A stretch of 64,000 nt of DNA from NCBI RefSeq assembly GCF_000757885.1, contig NZ_JQCR01000001.1, positions 372,001-436,000 on the forward strand, read 5' to 3'. A program made the position numbers and the translations under genes. Below the pieces are notes generated by a model. That model was not told where the DNA came from and made no database searches. It saw nothing but the letters and a program-made list of their open reading frames with translations. Below are positions 1-8,153 of this stretch, in pieces; position 1 is the first letter of the stretch, and every line of letters begins with the position of its first letter. This DNA comes from Paenibacillus wynnii (GTDB lineage: Bacteria; Bacillota; Bacilli; Paenibacillales; Paenibacillaceae).

Positions 1-113
1 ACCTTGAGCAAATATTTGTGCAGGAAGGTGTAATGGTCCCGGAGCAGTTCCGCTAATGCTTCAGCATTACCCTGTTGAGCCTTCTTAATTATTCTCTGAT
101 CACATTGAATCAT
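1..113 (-). CDS. ECF-type RNA polymerase sigma factor, N-terminus only (cut by window edge)
   Basis: The 37 visible residues start MIQCDQRIIKKAQQGNAEAL and continue with LLRDHYTFLHKYLLK, the pattern of sigma-70 region 2.1 in ECF sigma factors. The ATG lies at 113-111 and is preceded by GGGGGAG at about 117-123, a good ribosome site. The rest runs off the left end, so regions 2.4 and 4 and any anti-sigma partner cannot be seen. The wording of region 2.1 recalls the SigY group, but that is only an impression. It would direct core polymerase to a small set of envelope or stress genes. Confidence 0.75.
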   Translation of the reverse strand, partial: MIQCDQRIIKKAQQGNAEALAELLRDHYTFLHKYLLK

Positions 114-198
114 CTGCTCCCCCGCCGCTCCCCTGAAATGTCATTCATAATACGATTCAAACCTAAGTATCGTTCAATGCTATCCAATACTTTTTTTA

Positions 199-534
199 TT
201 ATTTATTCCGGTGCTCCCATAGCTTAAGCCGCCACTGCTGAATACAACCTCTTTCATTAGGAAACTTCCAGAAAAGAGGAATGGGGATATTCTCGGACGG
301 CAAAGAAGAGCGTATCGGTTCACAGCACCCGCTATATGTATAGTATTCTTCGACTTCTCGGCAGATAATCCCGCTCTCCTCCTGAGAAAGTTGCTCTAGT
401 GCCCTCTTACTTCCACCGAAATATCCCCCTAGATCCAGATGGTATTGCAGGTCTGTTCTCAAGCAAAAGTCCCCTTTTTCAGCCATTTTCTCTATAAAAA
501 GACAAAAAAAGAACGCAAACCGGGAATAATCCAC
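199..534 (-). CDS. hypothetical protein, doubtful
   Basis: An open frame of 111 codons lies 85 bases upstream of the ECF sigma gene on the same strand. I do not recognise the product. It begins with a Phe-rich stretch and has three Cys residues near the centre and a Trp-rich basic C-terminus. The first start is a GTG at 534 without a ribosome site. An inner ATG at 486 (MAEKGDFCLR) has only a weak GAGA upstream. It could be a real small protein linked to the sigma factor or a chance frame. Confidence 0.3.
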   Translation of the reverse strand: MDYSRFAFFFCLFIEKMAEKGDFCLRTDLQYHLDLGGYFGGSKRALEQLSQEESGIICREVEEYYTYSGCCEPIRSSLPSENIPIPLFWKFPNERGCIQQWRLKLWEHRNK

Positions 535-627
535 AGTCTGCGTGCTTCGCGTAGTTAGATGTTACATTTAATTAACAGTATTGTAACAACTTTGTGTCCT
601 GCTGTCCACCCTAATTTCAATATTACG

Positions 628-3600
628 TTATTGGTGAGCCATCAGTTTATAGATTACCTGTGCACTTTCGGCACGGGTCATCAGTCCTGCAGGGACAAAT
701 TGATTATTCGATCTGCCCTGAACCAACCCTAGCTCTGCGGCAGAATTTACGTAAGAAGCTGCCCATCCATGGATACTGGAAGCATCTGAGAAGGCCATAT
801 GACCAGTTGCAACCTCCAGCTTCTTCCCTTGCTTAACTTCCAAAGCCCGTATAAGCATAACAGCCATCTCCTCACGGCTGATCGTTGCGTTCGGAGCAAA
901 CTGATCTTCGCTTCGTCCCTTAACAATACCTAGCCGAATAGCTGTAGCTACATCGGAAGAATACCAAGCATCGGTTGTTATATCGGCGAAAGCCGTCTGA
1001 CCTTCCGCTTTCACACCGAGGGCTCGAACCAGCATAGCGGTGAATTCCGCTCGACTTACGTTATTCTTCGGTCTAAATTCTGAAGCTGTAGCCCCATTTA
1101 CAATTTGCTTCGCAGAGAGTGATTTGATGGCTGCGGATGCCCAGTATCCTTCGGGAACATCTTTATACGATTTATCAATCTCTAGTACGGCATACTTACT
1201 AAAGTGGGTTACTTGTGCGGTCATGACATTCCCATTCAAGGTTCCGCCTACATACTCAAGCGTGCCCTTATCCCCTAAATAGTAGATGCCGATTAAGTCC
1301 TTATTCGGATTTCCTTTCAGGTTAAATGCAAGAGTGATGGGTTCCTTGAAGCCTGTTGTTAAAAGAATGGTGCCGTCTTTTTTGAGCACACCCAGTTTGA
1401 ATTCATACACATCTGATACATTATTAACTTTAGTTCCTTCTTTATTGAGCTGGTCAACCAAAGGTTTAGCCTCATTCACTTGAAGAAGGTTAACTTCTAA
1501 TGAAATTTGGGAACCGTCTGCTTCAGCACCTGAGCCCAAGCCCTGAACCGTACTTAGTACCTTATTAGGAATAGTTACAACCATATCCCCCATCTTTAGC
1601 ACTAAATTGTTCGATCCCAGCGTCTTTGCAGCCTGGACTGGAAGAAGCACTGTCTTCTTGCCTTGAGCAATTACGATTTCGACCTTGCCGTCTTTGCCGT
1701 TCTTCAAGCTGTCGTTATTTACGGCCTGAGTGTTCCCAGGATTCGCCGGAGCCGTCGGTACCGGTGCCGGATTTCCAGTAGGATTATCGGCTACGGCTGC
1801 TAGAATAACCGTTCCACCGCTATCTTTGCCCGGTAGATTTAACGTTACCTTTTGCTCACTTGATACCGTATAGGTATTGCCACTGTACTCATCTTTCACA
1901 AGTGCATTAGCAGCAAAAGGTACTGGAATGCTCACGGATAATACTTCTGTCTTCGTGTTGATAACTGTTACGACATCCTCGTTGCCGTAATGCTTGTTAA
2001 AAGCGAGATAACCGAGCGTATCTGATCCCGCCAGCTTAGTACGTGTACCTTTAGAATACACTTTGGAATACTTGGCACGGATGTTCAATAACTTTTGATA
2101 GTGATCGTGAAGTGCTTTTTCTGCTGTTAATTGATCCCAAGGCATATCCTTACGGTTCTCACTAAATTGACCTTGAGACATATCCGCCCCGTTCTTACCG
2201 GAGCTACCCAGCTCTTCCCCGTAATAAATAACCGGCTGACCTTTAGCAGTGATTTGCAGTGCAGCTGCGATTTTTAGCTTGCCTTTATCGCCGTCTACAT
2301 ACTCGGACAGGAATCCATTCTCATCGTGACTGCTCAAGAATTGAGCCATCATGGTTGTATTATTAAGCTTAGCTTCGCGATCCTGCAGGTAAGCATCAAT
2401 TTCAGTGATTTTACCATTCGCAAAATCTCTGGCTTTATCCTTGAATCCAAAATCAAGCAATCCGTCCATTTGGCCGGTCTGCAGCATTCCGCCGTTATTA
2501 TCGATGGTTCCGCCGAAATATTCACCAACCATCTTGAATCCTGGATCGATGGCAGTCAACGCATTCTTGAAGGCTTTCCAAGTGGTATCTTCCACATGCT
2601 TCACAGTATCTACTCGGAAGTAATCGATGGTGTCTCCGCGCGAAGTCCGTGCGTTGTCCAACCAGCCCGTCTGCCAAGCGATAATTTGCTCTCTTACCGC
2701 TGGATCCTCCGTTTTAAAATCAGGCAGGGATGCCAACTCACCTTTGATAGGATTCGTATCTGCCGACACTCCATCTGTGCGGAGCATGCCGTCAAAACGC
2801 GCCTTGTCCTCCGGAGTAATTGTCGGACGATTATCCTCGGGCTTCAGACCGTATCCGGTATGATTGAGCACAACATCAACCATGATTTTAATGCCCTTGT
2901 CATGCGCCTTCTCGATCAGTTCTTTGAAGGTAGCCATGTCGCCCAGATGCTCATCCAGCTTAGTGAAATCTTTGGCCCAATAGCCATGGTATCCGTACTG
3001 CTTGAATTCAGCTCCTACATTGAAGTCAATGTTATCAACAATCGGAGTTATCCATAGGGTGTTGATACCAAGCTTCTCTAAATAATCCAGATTGTCGATC
3101 ATTCCTCTGAAATCACCGCCGTGATAGGCTTCTAGGTGGGTTTTATCGACATTTGCGTTATTTGCTGCATCACCGTCCTTGAATCGGTCGGTCAGTGCAA
3201 AATAAATGCGCGCCTCATCCCAGTCAAAATCCAGCTTCGAACCCGTATAAGTTCTGGCTTTCACCTCGATAGCAGCACTGTGTGTGTGACGGTTCCCATA
3301 TTGGTCTACGAGCGTGATTGGAATACTCTTCAGTCCTGCGGCTACACTTTCCTTAACGGCAATCGTCTGTTTAAGAAGTTCCGTATCCAGTTGGACCTTA
3401 CTTGGTCCTCCTATGGAGGTCAGATCCATGTATGCTTCTTTATACGAGACTTGCTCCGTAGAGTTGGCCTTAACCGTAATCGTAGCATTTTGATTGGATG
3501 TAACGGTTTGAGGAGAAACCGTGGTTGCAATCATTACGGCTGGTTTGTGATACACCAGTACGGATTCATCGTTAACGGTATTTTTCGGATCGGTGACCTC

Positions 3601-6600
3601 ACTTGTGTTTCCATCCTTTGTAATAAGGAAAGAGTATCGGTTCATTCCCTCTTCTGCATTGGCCAAATGGTAGCTGAACCATTCCTTAGCAGAGTCGTAA
3701 GCCATCTCATATCCTGTGCCGTTCACTTTCACTTTGGCACTGGTTATAGCTGCAAGATTACCACTGCGGAACACAGCATCATCCCGGTACAGGAACGTAA
3801 TTCCACCGTCTTTCATCTCAGGACCGCTGATGCTCGGTTTAATATCAAGCTCCTTGACCATGCTCGTTACGTTAACTTTGGTGTATAGTTCACCAGGGGT
3901 CAGCGGTATGATGCGGTCATCCGGGTAGTCCTGTTTCGCCGTATTCCAATCCGTTCCTTTACGGAGGACGAATCCGACGCTGGTGGCATTTGGCGCAACC
4001 TCGATTAATACGCTGGCTGTATCCCCTTTAGTTGTAAAATCAATTTGGTCATTCTTGACCCCGGTATTCCATATCCAAAGGTTCCAATCCGTATAGTTCT
4101 TATCTTCTCGAATATAAGTGAATTGAACATACCGTTTGTCATTAACCGGTTCGGTTGTTACTTTAACCGTTACACTTGTCGTTTTACCGCCATAGGTAAT
4201 TGTAAGGGTGGCTGTTCCTGCGGCGACTGCTCTTACCAAACCCTTGCTCGTTACAGTTGCCACTTCCGGTTTATTGGACGTATACGTGGCACTGCCCGTA
4301 ACTACTCTTCTGCTATCATCATCGTATTTTGCAAAAACACTTGTCTGATGAGTGGAACTGACTTGCAGCGTGTAGCTGCTGCTGTCGGTTTCCAAGGCAT
4401 TCAGGACAGCTACCGCAGCATCCTTCTGGATGATTACTGCGGTTAGCGGGTCCAGAGTAATGGTGCTAGATGTTAGGGTGAACCCGGATTTAGTGGCTGT
4501 TATCGGGGTAACTCCAGCTTCATCGTTATCAACCAATACCTTCCCGCCGGTTAAATCCTCAGTTAGAGTAAGTGTTCTGGAAGTGCTATCACCATTCATA
4601 AAAACATAGTACATGCCTGTTCCATCCGTCGCTTTGTTCTTGTATCCAATTACAAGATCGGTTGCTTTAATATCCACAGAAGGAATCAGGGTCACATTGG
4701 AATCGACCAAAGATTTATCGCCGAGACGGAAAGCATCTGAAGATTTTCTCAGTTCAATAAGACCTAAAGTATAGTCTTTGGTGGTGTTTTGAACAGGAAA
4801 CTGAACGGCGTCGGTTACTTTGTTCCAGTCAAACATGTTGACGGCATCCGAAGAATCGTACGAATCATGGATAAAATAACCGAATGACTTGTTATCCTGA
4901 TCTTTCATCTCCGTAAATTTGTCTTGTGGAATACCGGTACCCAACCATTGCTTGGTACGGCCGTATTCCTGACCGGCTTGAAGGAAAGATGTACCTTGAG
5001 AAGTAAGAATCAACAGGTTGCCCAGTCGGATCCGCTTCTGGATTTCAAGCTCATTTGCCGGAATTGCAGGGTCTTTCTTGATCGACTGAGCAATGACATC
5101 ATGCAGAGTCAGGTTGTCATGGGCCTCAATATACTGAACCATATCACCCGGGTCATCGGCCGGTGTGTTCGAAGGCTGCGCTTTGATGTTGTTAAAGATG
5201 GTAGCAATTGAACGGGCCCCACCCGTAATAAATCTCGGTTCACCTTCTGAGCCGAAGCCGGATTTCAATTCATTGCGGATCTCATCCGAAAATACGCCTA
5301 CATCATCTGTCTTATCCATCCAGCCTTGATCTGCACCTTTGCCGGCAAGTGACGGATCCGAGGCTGCACCGCCAAAAGTTCTCCAGCCCTCACCAATAAA
5401 AAGCGCCTTCGGATTAATAGCTGCCGCCGCATCATAGGCATGCTGGACTGCATCTGCTGTGGCATCACCCATCATATCCCAGCGCATGCCGTCTATTTTA
5501 TATTCGCTGAACCAGTATTTTACGGAGTCTACCATCAGCTTCTCAGCCATCTTATGGTTGGTAGCCAGGTTGTTGCCGAAGCCGCCGATAAAACCTCCGT
5601 TCGCATCTTGGAATGCATAATAATTAGGCACGATATCGTTCAAAAATTCCTTCTTTGCCATATGGGTATACACAACGTCCAGAACGACGCCCATTCCAGC
5701 TTCATGTATTGCATCAATCAAGCCTTTTAACTCTGTAATACGCTGCTCAGGATCTGCAGGATCTTGGGAATAAGCACCGTCCGGAGCGAAATAGCTCTGA
5801 GGATCATACCCCCAATTGTATTCGTTATTTTTAGCTGAAAAATCCGTCTCTCTAGTATCCATCTTCGTCTCGTCCCCATAATACCAAGCCATAACAGGGA
5901 GAAGCTGAACATGGGTTACACCTAGTGATTTAATATAATCGAGCTTCTTTGCAAAAGCAGAGTAAGATCCCCATCTTTCGCCTGATAGACTGTCCACGAT
6001 GGAAGGATCGGATGTAAAATCCCGTACATGCACTTCGTAGATGATTGCATCTTCACGTTTTTCGTAACCTTGAATATCCGCAAAGTTAAACGAAGCTGGG
6101 TTCGTTTGGCTTAAGTCAACAATAGCAGCCTTACCCACTGTATCTCCGTCGGCGCCAGCGGCACCCGTGGTATCTACTGTAAATACAGCCAGCGATTTGG
6201 CGTAAGGATCAAGCACCTTCTGGGTTACACCGTCATTGGTTACTTCATATTGGTAGAAGTACCCACGAACATCAGTAACACCCGTTAAGTCTTGGGGTTT
6301 GAGATCAACGGACCAAACTCCCTGCTCACCTCTAGTTAAATTTATATGGCCTACAGAAACTGCTGCATTGTCCTTGTCGTATACACTTGCCACAACTGTA
6401 CTTGCTTTAGGAGCCCACAGTTTCAGAGTGGCAGACTTGCTGTCCGCGAAATAGGTAGCCCCGAGGTCGTCCCCCGTATAATTGTACATTTCATCTAACA
6501 TTCTCCACCCTGTAGAAGCGGTTACTGTTTTGCCGGAGTAGGTAACGCTTAAGGGAACCTTGCCCACATCAAATACAGGTGTATCCAAAACAACGGAAGT

Positions 6601-7566
6601 TGCGCTGTTAATGGTTACGGAGGAAACGGGGATATTCGTTCCATCCTTGTCCTTCACAGTGATCTGACTCTTTAGGGCCGTTGTGTCCAGACCGTCGGTC
6701 AAAGTGAAACCTAGCAGGATTTTGCTGGTTGATACTACTTCGGCTGAGGTAAGTCCTACCGCAACTTCACCAAAAGGAGAAACATAGATGGTATTATCGC
6801 CTTCTTTTACCCATAGCTGCTTGTAACGATCTACAAGGCCAAAGGTTTTATCCCCGCCGTCTTTATCACCGTTCGTTGGCTTTAATACGATAAAGCCGAT
6901 TTTTTTGGCGTTTTCTTTTAGGGGAACATCCACAAAAGCACCAAAACGGTCACTTTGTTCTGCTGTGAACGGGGTCGCCCCTGCGGACCAATTGGTCGAT
7001 GGCGAAGCCACGTCATCCCACAACCATAGACCATACTGACTATGATTCGTATCTGATCTCATATAATGAATTCGAACGGTATTGGCAGGAAGCGCAACCG
7101 GTTCGTATGAGGTCACTTCATTGGAGCCTTGTTTGATCCAGATTTCATTCGTTTGGGGAGTGTTGATGGTGAACAGCTTATCACCTGCATCTTTGTCCTG
7201 CGTGACGCGATTTACAACGACGAAAGAGATTTTCTTAGCAGCGCTCTTCAGTGCCACATCTACATAGGCTCCATAGGAATCCGTCTGTCCTTCCGGAAAC
7301 GGTACTGCTCCTGTAGGCCAGCCAGAAGAAGGAGATTCTACATCATCCCACATCCATAGTCCCTGATTCGCATAATCACCCGCAGTTCGGTTGTAATGAA
7401 TACGCATATGTCCTACCGGAACGGCACTAACCGTGTCCTGTGCTACCGTAAGAGCAGGAGATTCCTCAGCGCGGATCTTCAACGGAGCAAAGCCGAAACT
7501 TGAAAATACTAAAGCAATAATCATACCGATAGCAAATAATCTCTTTCTCCATAAAGCAAAATTCAT
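628..7566 (-). CDS. S-layer-anchored bifunctional amylopullulanase (two GH13 domains)
   Basis: A secreted 2312-residue enzyme that should cleave alpha-1,6 and alpha-1,4 bonds of starch, glycogen and pullulan at the cell surface. In order: signal peptide (1 to about 33, hydrophobic core MIIALVFSSFGFA); two CBM41/PUD starch-binding domains (about 51-155 and 163-262); a CBM48-like domain (360-465); a pullulanase-type GH13 domain (505-940) with YNWGYDP (583-589) and likely catalytic Asp697, Glu726 and Asp817; a BIG2-like Ig domain (1055-1139); a third CBM41-like domain (1142-1237); an amylase-type GH13 domain (1445-1925) with Asp1653, Glu1682 and Asp1748; a Pro/Thr linker; an uncharacterised beta-rich domain; and three SLH repeats (from 2133) ending at the C-terminus. 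The frame is open back to 7785, but the ATG at 7566 has GGGAGGT eight bases upstream and opens the signal peptide, so I start there. Amylopullulanases with two separate active sites are known in Bacillus. The SLH tail predicts non-covalent attachment to cell-wall polysaccharide. Confidence 0.93.
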   Translation of the reverse strand: MNFALWRKRLFAIGMIIALVFSSFGFAPLKIRAEESPALTVAQDTVSAVPVGHMRIHYNRTAGDYANQGLWMWDDVESPSSGWPTGAVPFPEGQTDSYGAYVDVALKSAAKKISFVVVNRVTQDKDAGDKLFTINTPQTNEIWIKQGSNEVTSYEPVALPANTVRIHYMRSDTNHSQYGLWLWDDVASPSTNWSAGATPFTAEQSDRFGAFVDVPLKENAKKIGFIVLKPTNGDKDGGDKTFGLVDRYKQLWVKEGDNTIYVSPFGEVAVGLTSAEVVSTSKILLGFTLTDGLDTTALKSQITVKDKDGTNIPVSSVTINSATSVVLDTPVFDVGKVPLSVTYSGKTVTASTGWRMLDEMYNYTGDDLGATYFADSKSATLKLWAPKASTVVASVYDKDNAAVSVGHINLTRGEQGVWSVDLKPQDLTGVTDVRGYFYQYEVTNDGVTQKVLDPYAKSLAVFTVDTTGAAGADGDTVGKAAIVDLSQTNPASFNFADIQGYEKREDAIIYEVHVRDFTSDPSIVDSLSGERWGSYSAFAKKLDYIKSLGVTHVQLLPVMAWYYGDETKMDTRETDFSAKNNEYNWGYDPQSYFAPDGAYSQDPADPEQRITELKGLIDAIHEAGMGVVLDVVYTHMAKKEFLNDIVPNYYAFQDANGGFIGGFGNNLATNHKMAEKLMVDSVKYWFSEYKIDGMRWDMMGDATADAVQHAYDAAAAINPKALFIGEGWRTFGGAASDPSLAGKGADQGWMDKTDDVGVFSDEIRNELKSGFGSEGEPRFITGGARSIATIFNNIKAQPSNTPADDPGDMVQYIEAHDNLTLHDVIAQSIKKDPAIPANELEIQKRIRLGNLLILTSQGTSFLQAGQEYGRTKQWLGTGIPQDKFTEMKDQDNKSFGYFIHDSYDSSDAVNMFDWNKVTDAVQFPVQNTTKDYTLGLIELRKSSDAFRLGDKSLVDSNVTLIPSVDIKATDLVIGYKNKATDGTGMYYVFMNGDSTSRTLTLTEDLTGGKVLVDNDEAGVTPITATKSGFTLTSSTITLDPLTAVIIQKDAAVAVLNALETDSSSYTLQVSSTHQTSVFAKYDDDSRRVVTGSATYTSNKPEVATVTSKGLVRAVAAGTATLTITYGGKTTSVTVKVTTEPVNDKRYVQFTYIREDKNYTDWNLWIWNTGVKNDQIDFTTKGDTASVLIEVAPNATSVGFVLRKGTDWNTAKQDYPDDRIIPLTPGELYTKVNVTSMVKELDIKPSISGPEMKDGGITFLYRDDAVFRSGNLAAITSAKVKVNGTGYEMAYDSAKEWFSYHLANAEEGMNRYSFLITKDGNTSEVTDPKNTVNDESVLVYHKPAVMIATTVSPQTVTSNQNATITVKANSTEQVSYKEAYMDLTSIGGPSKVQLDTELLKQTIAVKESVAAGLKSIPITLVDQYGNRHTHSAAIEVKARTYTGSKLDFDWDEARIYFALTDRFKDGDAANNANVDKTHLEAYHGGDFRGMIDNLDYLEKLGINTLWITPIVDNIDFNVGAEFKQYGYHGYWAKDFTKLDEHLGDMATFKELIEKAHDKGIKIMVDVVLNHTGYGLKPEDNRPTITPEDKARFDGMLRTDGVSADTNPIKGELASLPDFKTEDPAVREQIIAWQTGWLDNARTSRGDTIDYFRVDTVKHVEDTTWKAFKNALTAIDPGFKMVGEYFGGTIDNNGGMLQTGQMDGLLDFGFKDKARDFANGKITEIDAYLQDREAKLNNTTMMAQFLSSHDENGFLSEYVDGDKGKLKIAAALQITAKGQPVIYYGEELGSSGKNGADMSQGQFSENRKDMPWDQLTAEKALHDHYQKLLNIRAKYSKVYSKGTRTKLAGSDTLGYLAFNKHYGNEDVVTVINTKTEVLSVSIPVPFAANALVKDEYSGNTYTVSSEQKVTLNLPGKDSGGTVILAAVADNPTGNPAPVPTAPANPGNTQAVNNDSLKNGKDGKVEIVIAQGKKTVLLPVQAAKTLGSNNLVLKMGDMVVTIPNKVLSTVQGLGSGAEADGSQISLEVNLLQVNEAKPLVDQLNKEGTKVNNVSDVYEFKLGVLKKDGTILLTTGFKEPITLAFNLKGNPNKDLIGIYYLGDKGTLEYVGGTLNGNVMTAQVTHFSKYAVLEIDKSYKDVPEGYWASAAIKSLSAKQIVNGATASEFRPKNNVSRAEFTAMLVRALGVKAEGQTAFADITTDAWYSSDVATAIRLGIVKGRSEDQFAPNATISREEMAVMLIRALEVKQGKKLEVATGHMAFSDASSIHGWAASYVNSAAELGLVQGRSNNQFVPAGLMTRAESAQVIYKLMAHQ

Positions 7567-7603
7567 TCGGTCAAACCTCCCATGATTTTGATTTCCTTTA
7601 TAA

Positions 7604-7617
7604 TGCAAGCGGTTGCA
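7604..7617. promoter_or_regulatory. LacI-family operator-like palindrome in the amylopullulanase leader
   Basis: TGCAAGCGGTTGCA is a 14-bp near-palindrome with a central CG, the form bound by CcpA and maltose-type LacI regulators. It lies 38 bases upstream of the start codon. The binding protein is not in this window. Confidence 0.45.
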
Positions 7618-7746
7618 TATTTCGGCCCTTGAAACTCTTTTCATATGACTATTCATACGTAAAATCTGCAACTCGGCATTGTTTCTGACTGATTGCAGAC
7701 CTCCCTTCTTCAAAATCTCTTGTTTTCTTTCAAAGTTCTGTCTTTT

Positions 7747-7764
7747 TTGCGCAAACGTTTGCAA
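7747..7764. promoter_or_regulatory. LacI/MalR-type operator, perfect palindrome
   Basis: The core GCAAACGTTTGC (7751-7762) is a perfect palindrome and is flanked by TTGC and AA. It equals the operator core of maltose-type LacI repressors and also fits the CcpA cre pattern. It lies in the transcribed leader if the promoter at 7867-7894 is used. Confidence 0.6.
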
Positions 7765-7836
7765 TTTGGAGATGAAAGAATCCATTCACTTTGAAATTCT
7801 CTTTGCACCACAAATAAATCGCACAATTAAAGGGTT

Positions 7837-7850
7837 TGAAAGCGTTTGCC
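7837..7850. promoter_or_regulatory. CcpA cre-like box
   Basis: TGAAAGCGTTTGCC matches all but the last position of the cre consensus TGWAANCGNTNNCA. It lies just downstream of the -10 of the predicted amylopullulanase promoter, where CcpA binding would block transcription. Confidence 0.5.
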
Positions 7851-7866
7851 ATGTGCTGTTTATCAT

Positions 7867-7894
7867 ATTAAACCTGCAATCAAAACATTGTCAA
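7867..7894 (-). promoter_or_regulatory. candidate sigma-A promoter of the amylopullulanase gene
   Basis: On the minus strand TTGACA (7894-7889) is followed after 16 bases by TTTAAT (7872-7867). The predicted leader is about 295 bases long and contains the operator boxes at 7837, 7747 and 7604. A further half-match, CAACGTTTGCAC, lies upstream at about 7957. Confidence 0.45.
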
Positions 7895-8077
7895 CAAGTA
7901 ATTGAGTTCGACTTTTCACAATAAAAAGACTAAATGATCAGGAAACCTGATAGGGACAACGTTTGCACAAAGTTGCACAGAACTAATTCATTTCCGACCT
8001 TAACAAAGTATTCAAAATATCTTTAGAATAACCATATGTTTTGCTGCGAAAGGACAGAACCCTTTTAGATGTAAAAA

Positions 8078-8142
8078 AGGCCCGTCAGCCCTTCTTTTTC
8101 TAGGTCGATGTGCGAATACGACATGGAAAAGAAGGGAGATAG
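8078..8142 (-). terminator. rho-independent terminator of the chemoreceptor gene
   Basis: On the minus strand a long hairpin with GGCC ends and an inner arm CCCTTCTTTT pairing with AAAAGAAGGG is followed by TTTTTT. It starts just after the chemoreceptor stop codon. Confidence 0.7.
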
Positions 8143-8153
8143 GCCATTTACTG

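Noticed and set aside
2326-3888. Plus-strand open frames of 243 and 250 codons inside the amylopullulanase gene
   Set aside because: They lack ribosome sites and lie wholly opposite the coding strand of a clearly conserved enzyme; codon bias there explains the absence of stops.
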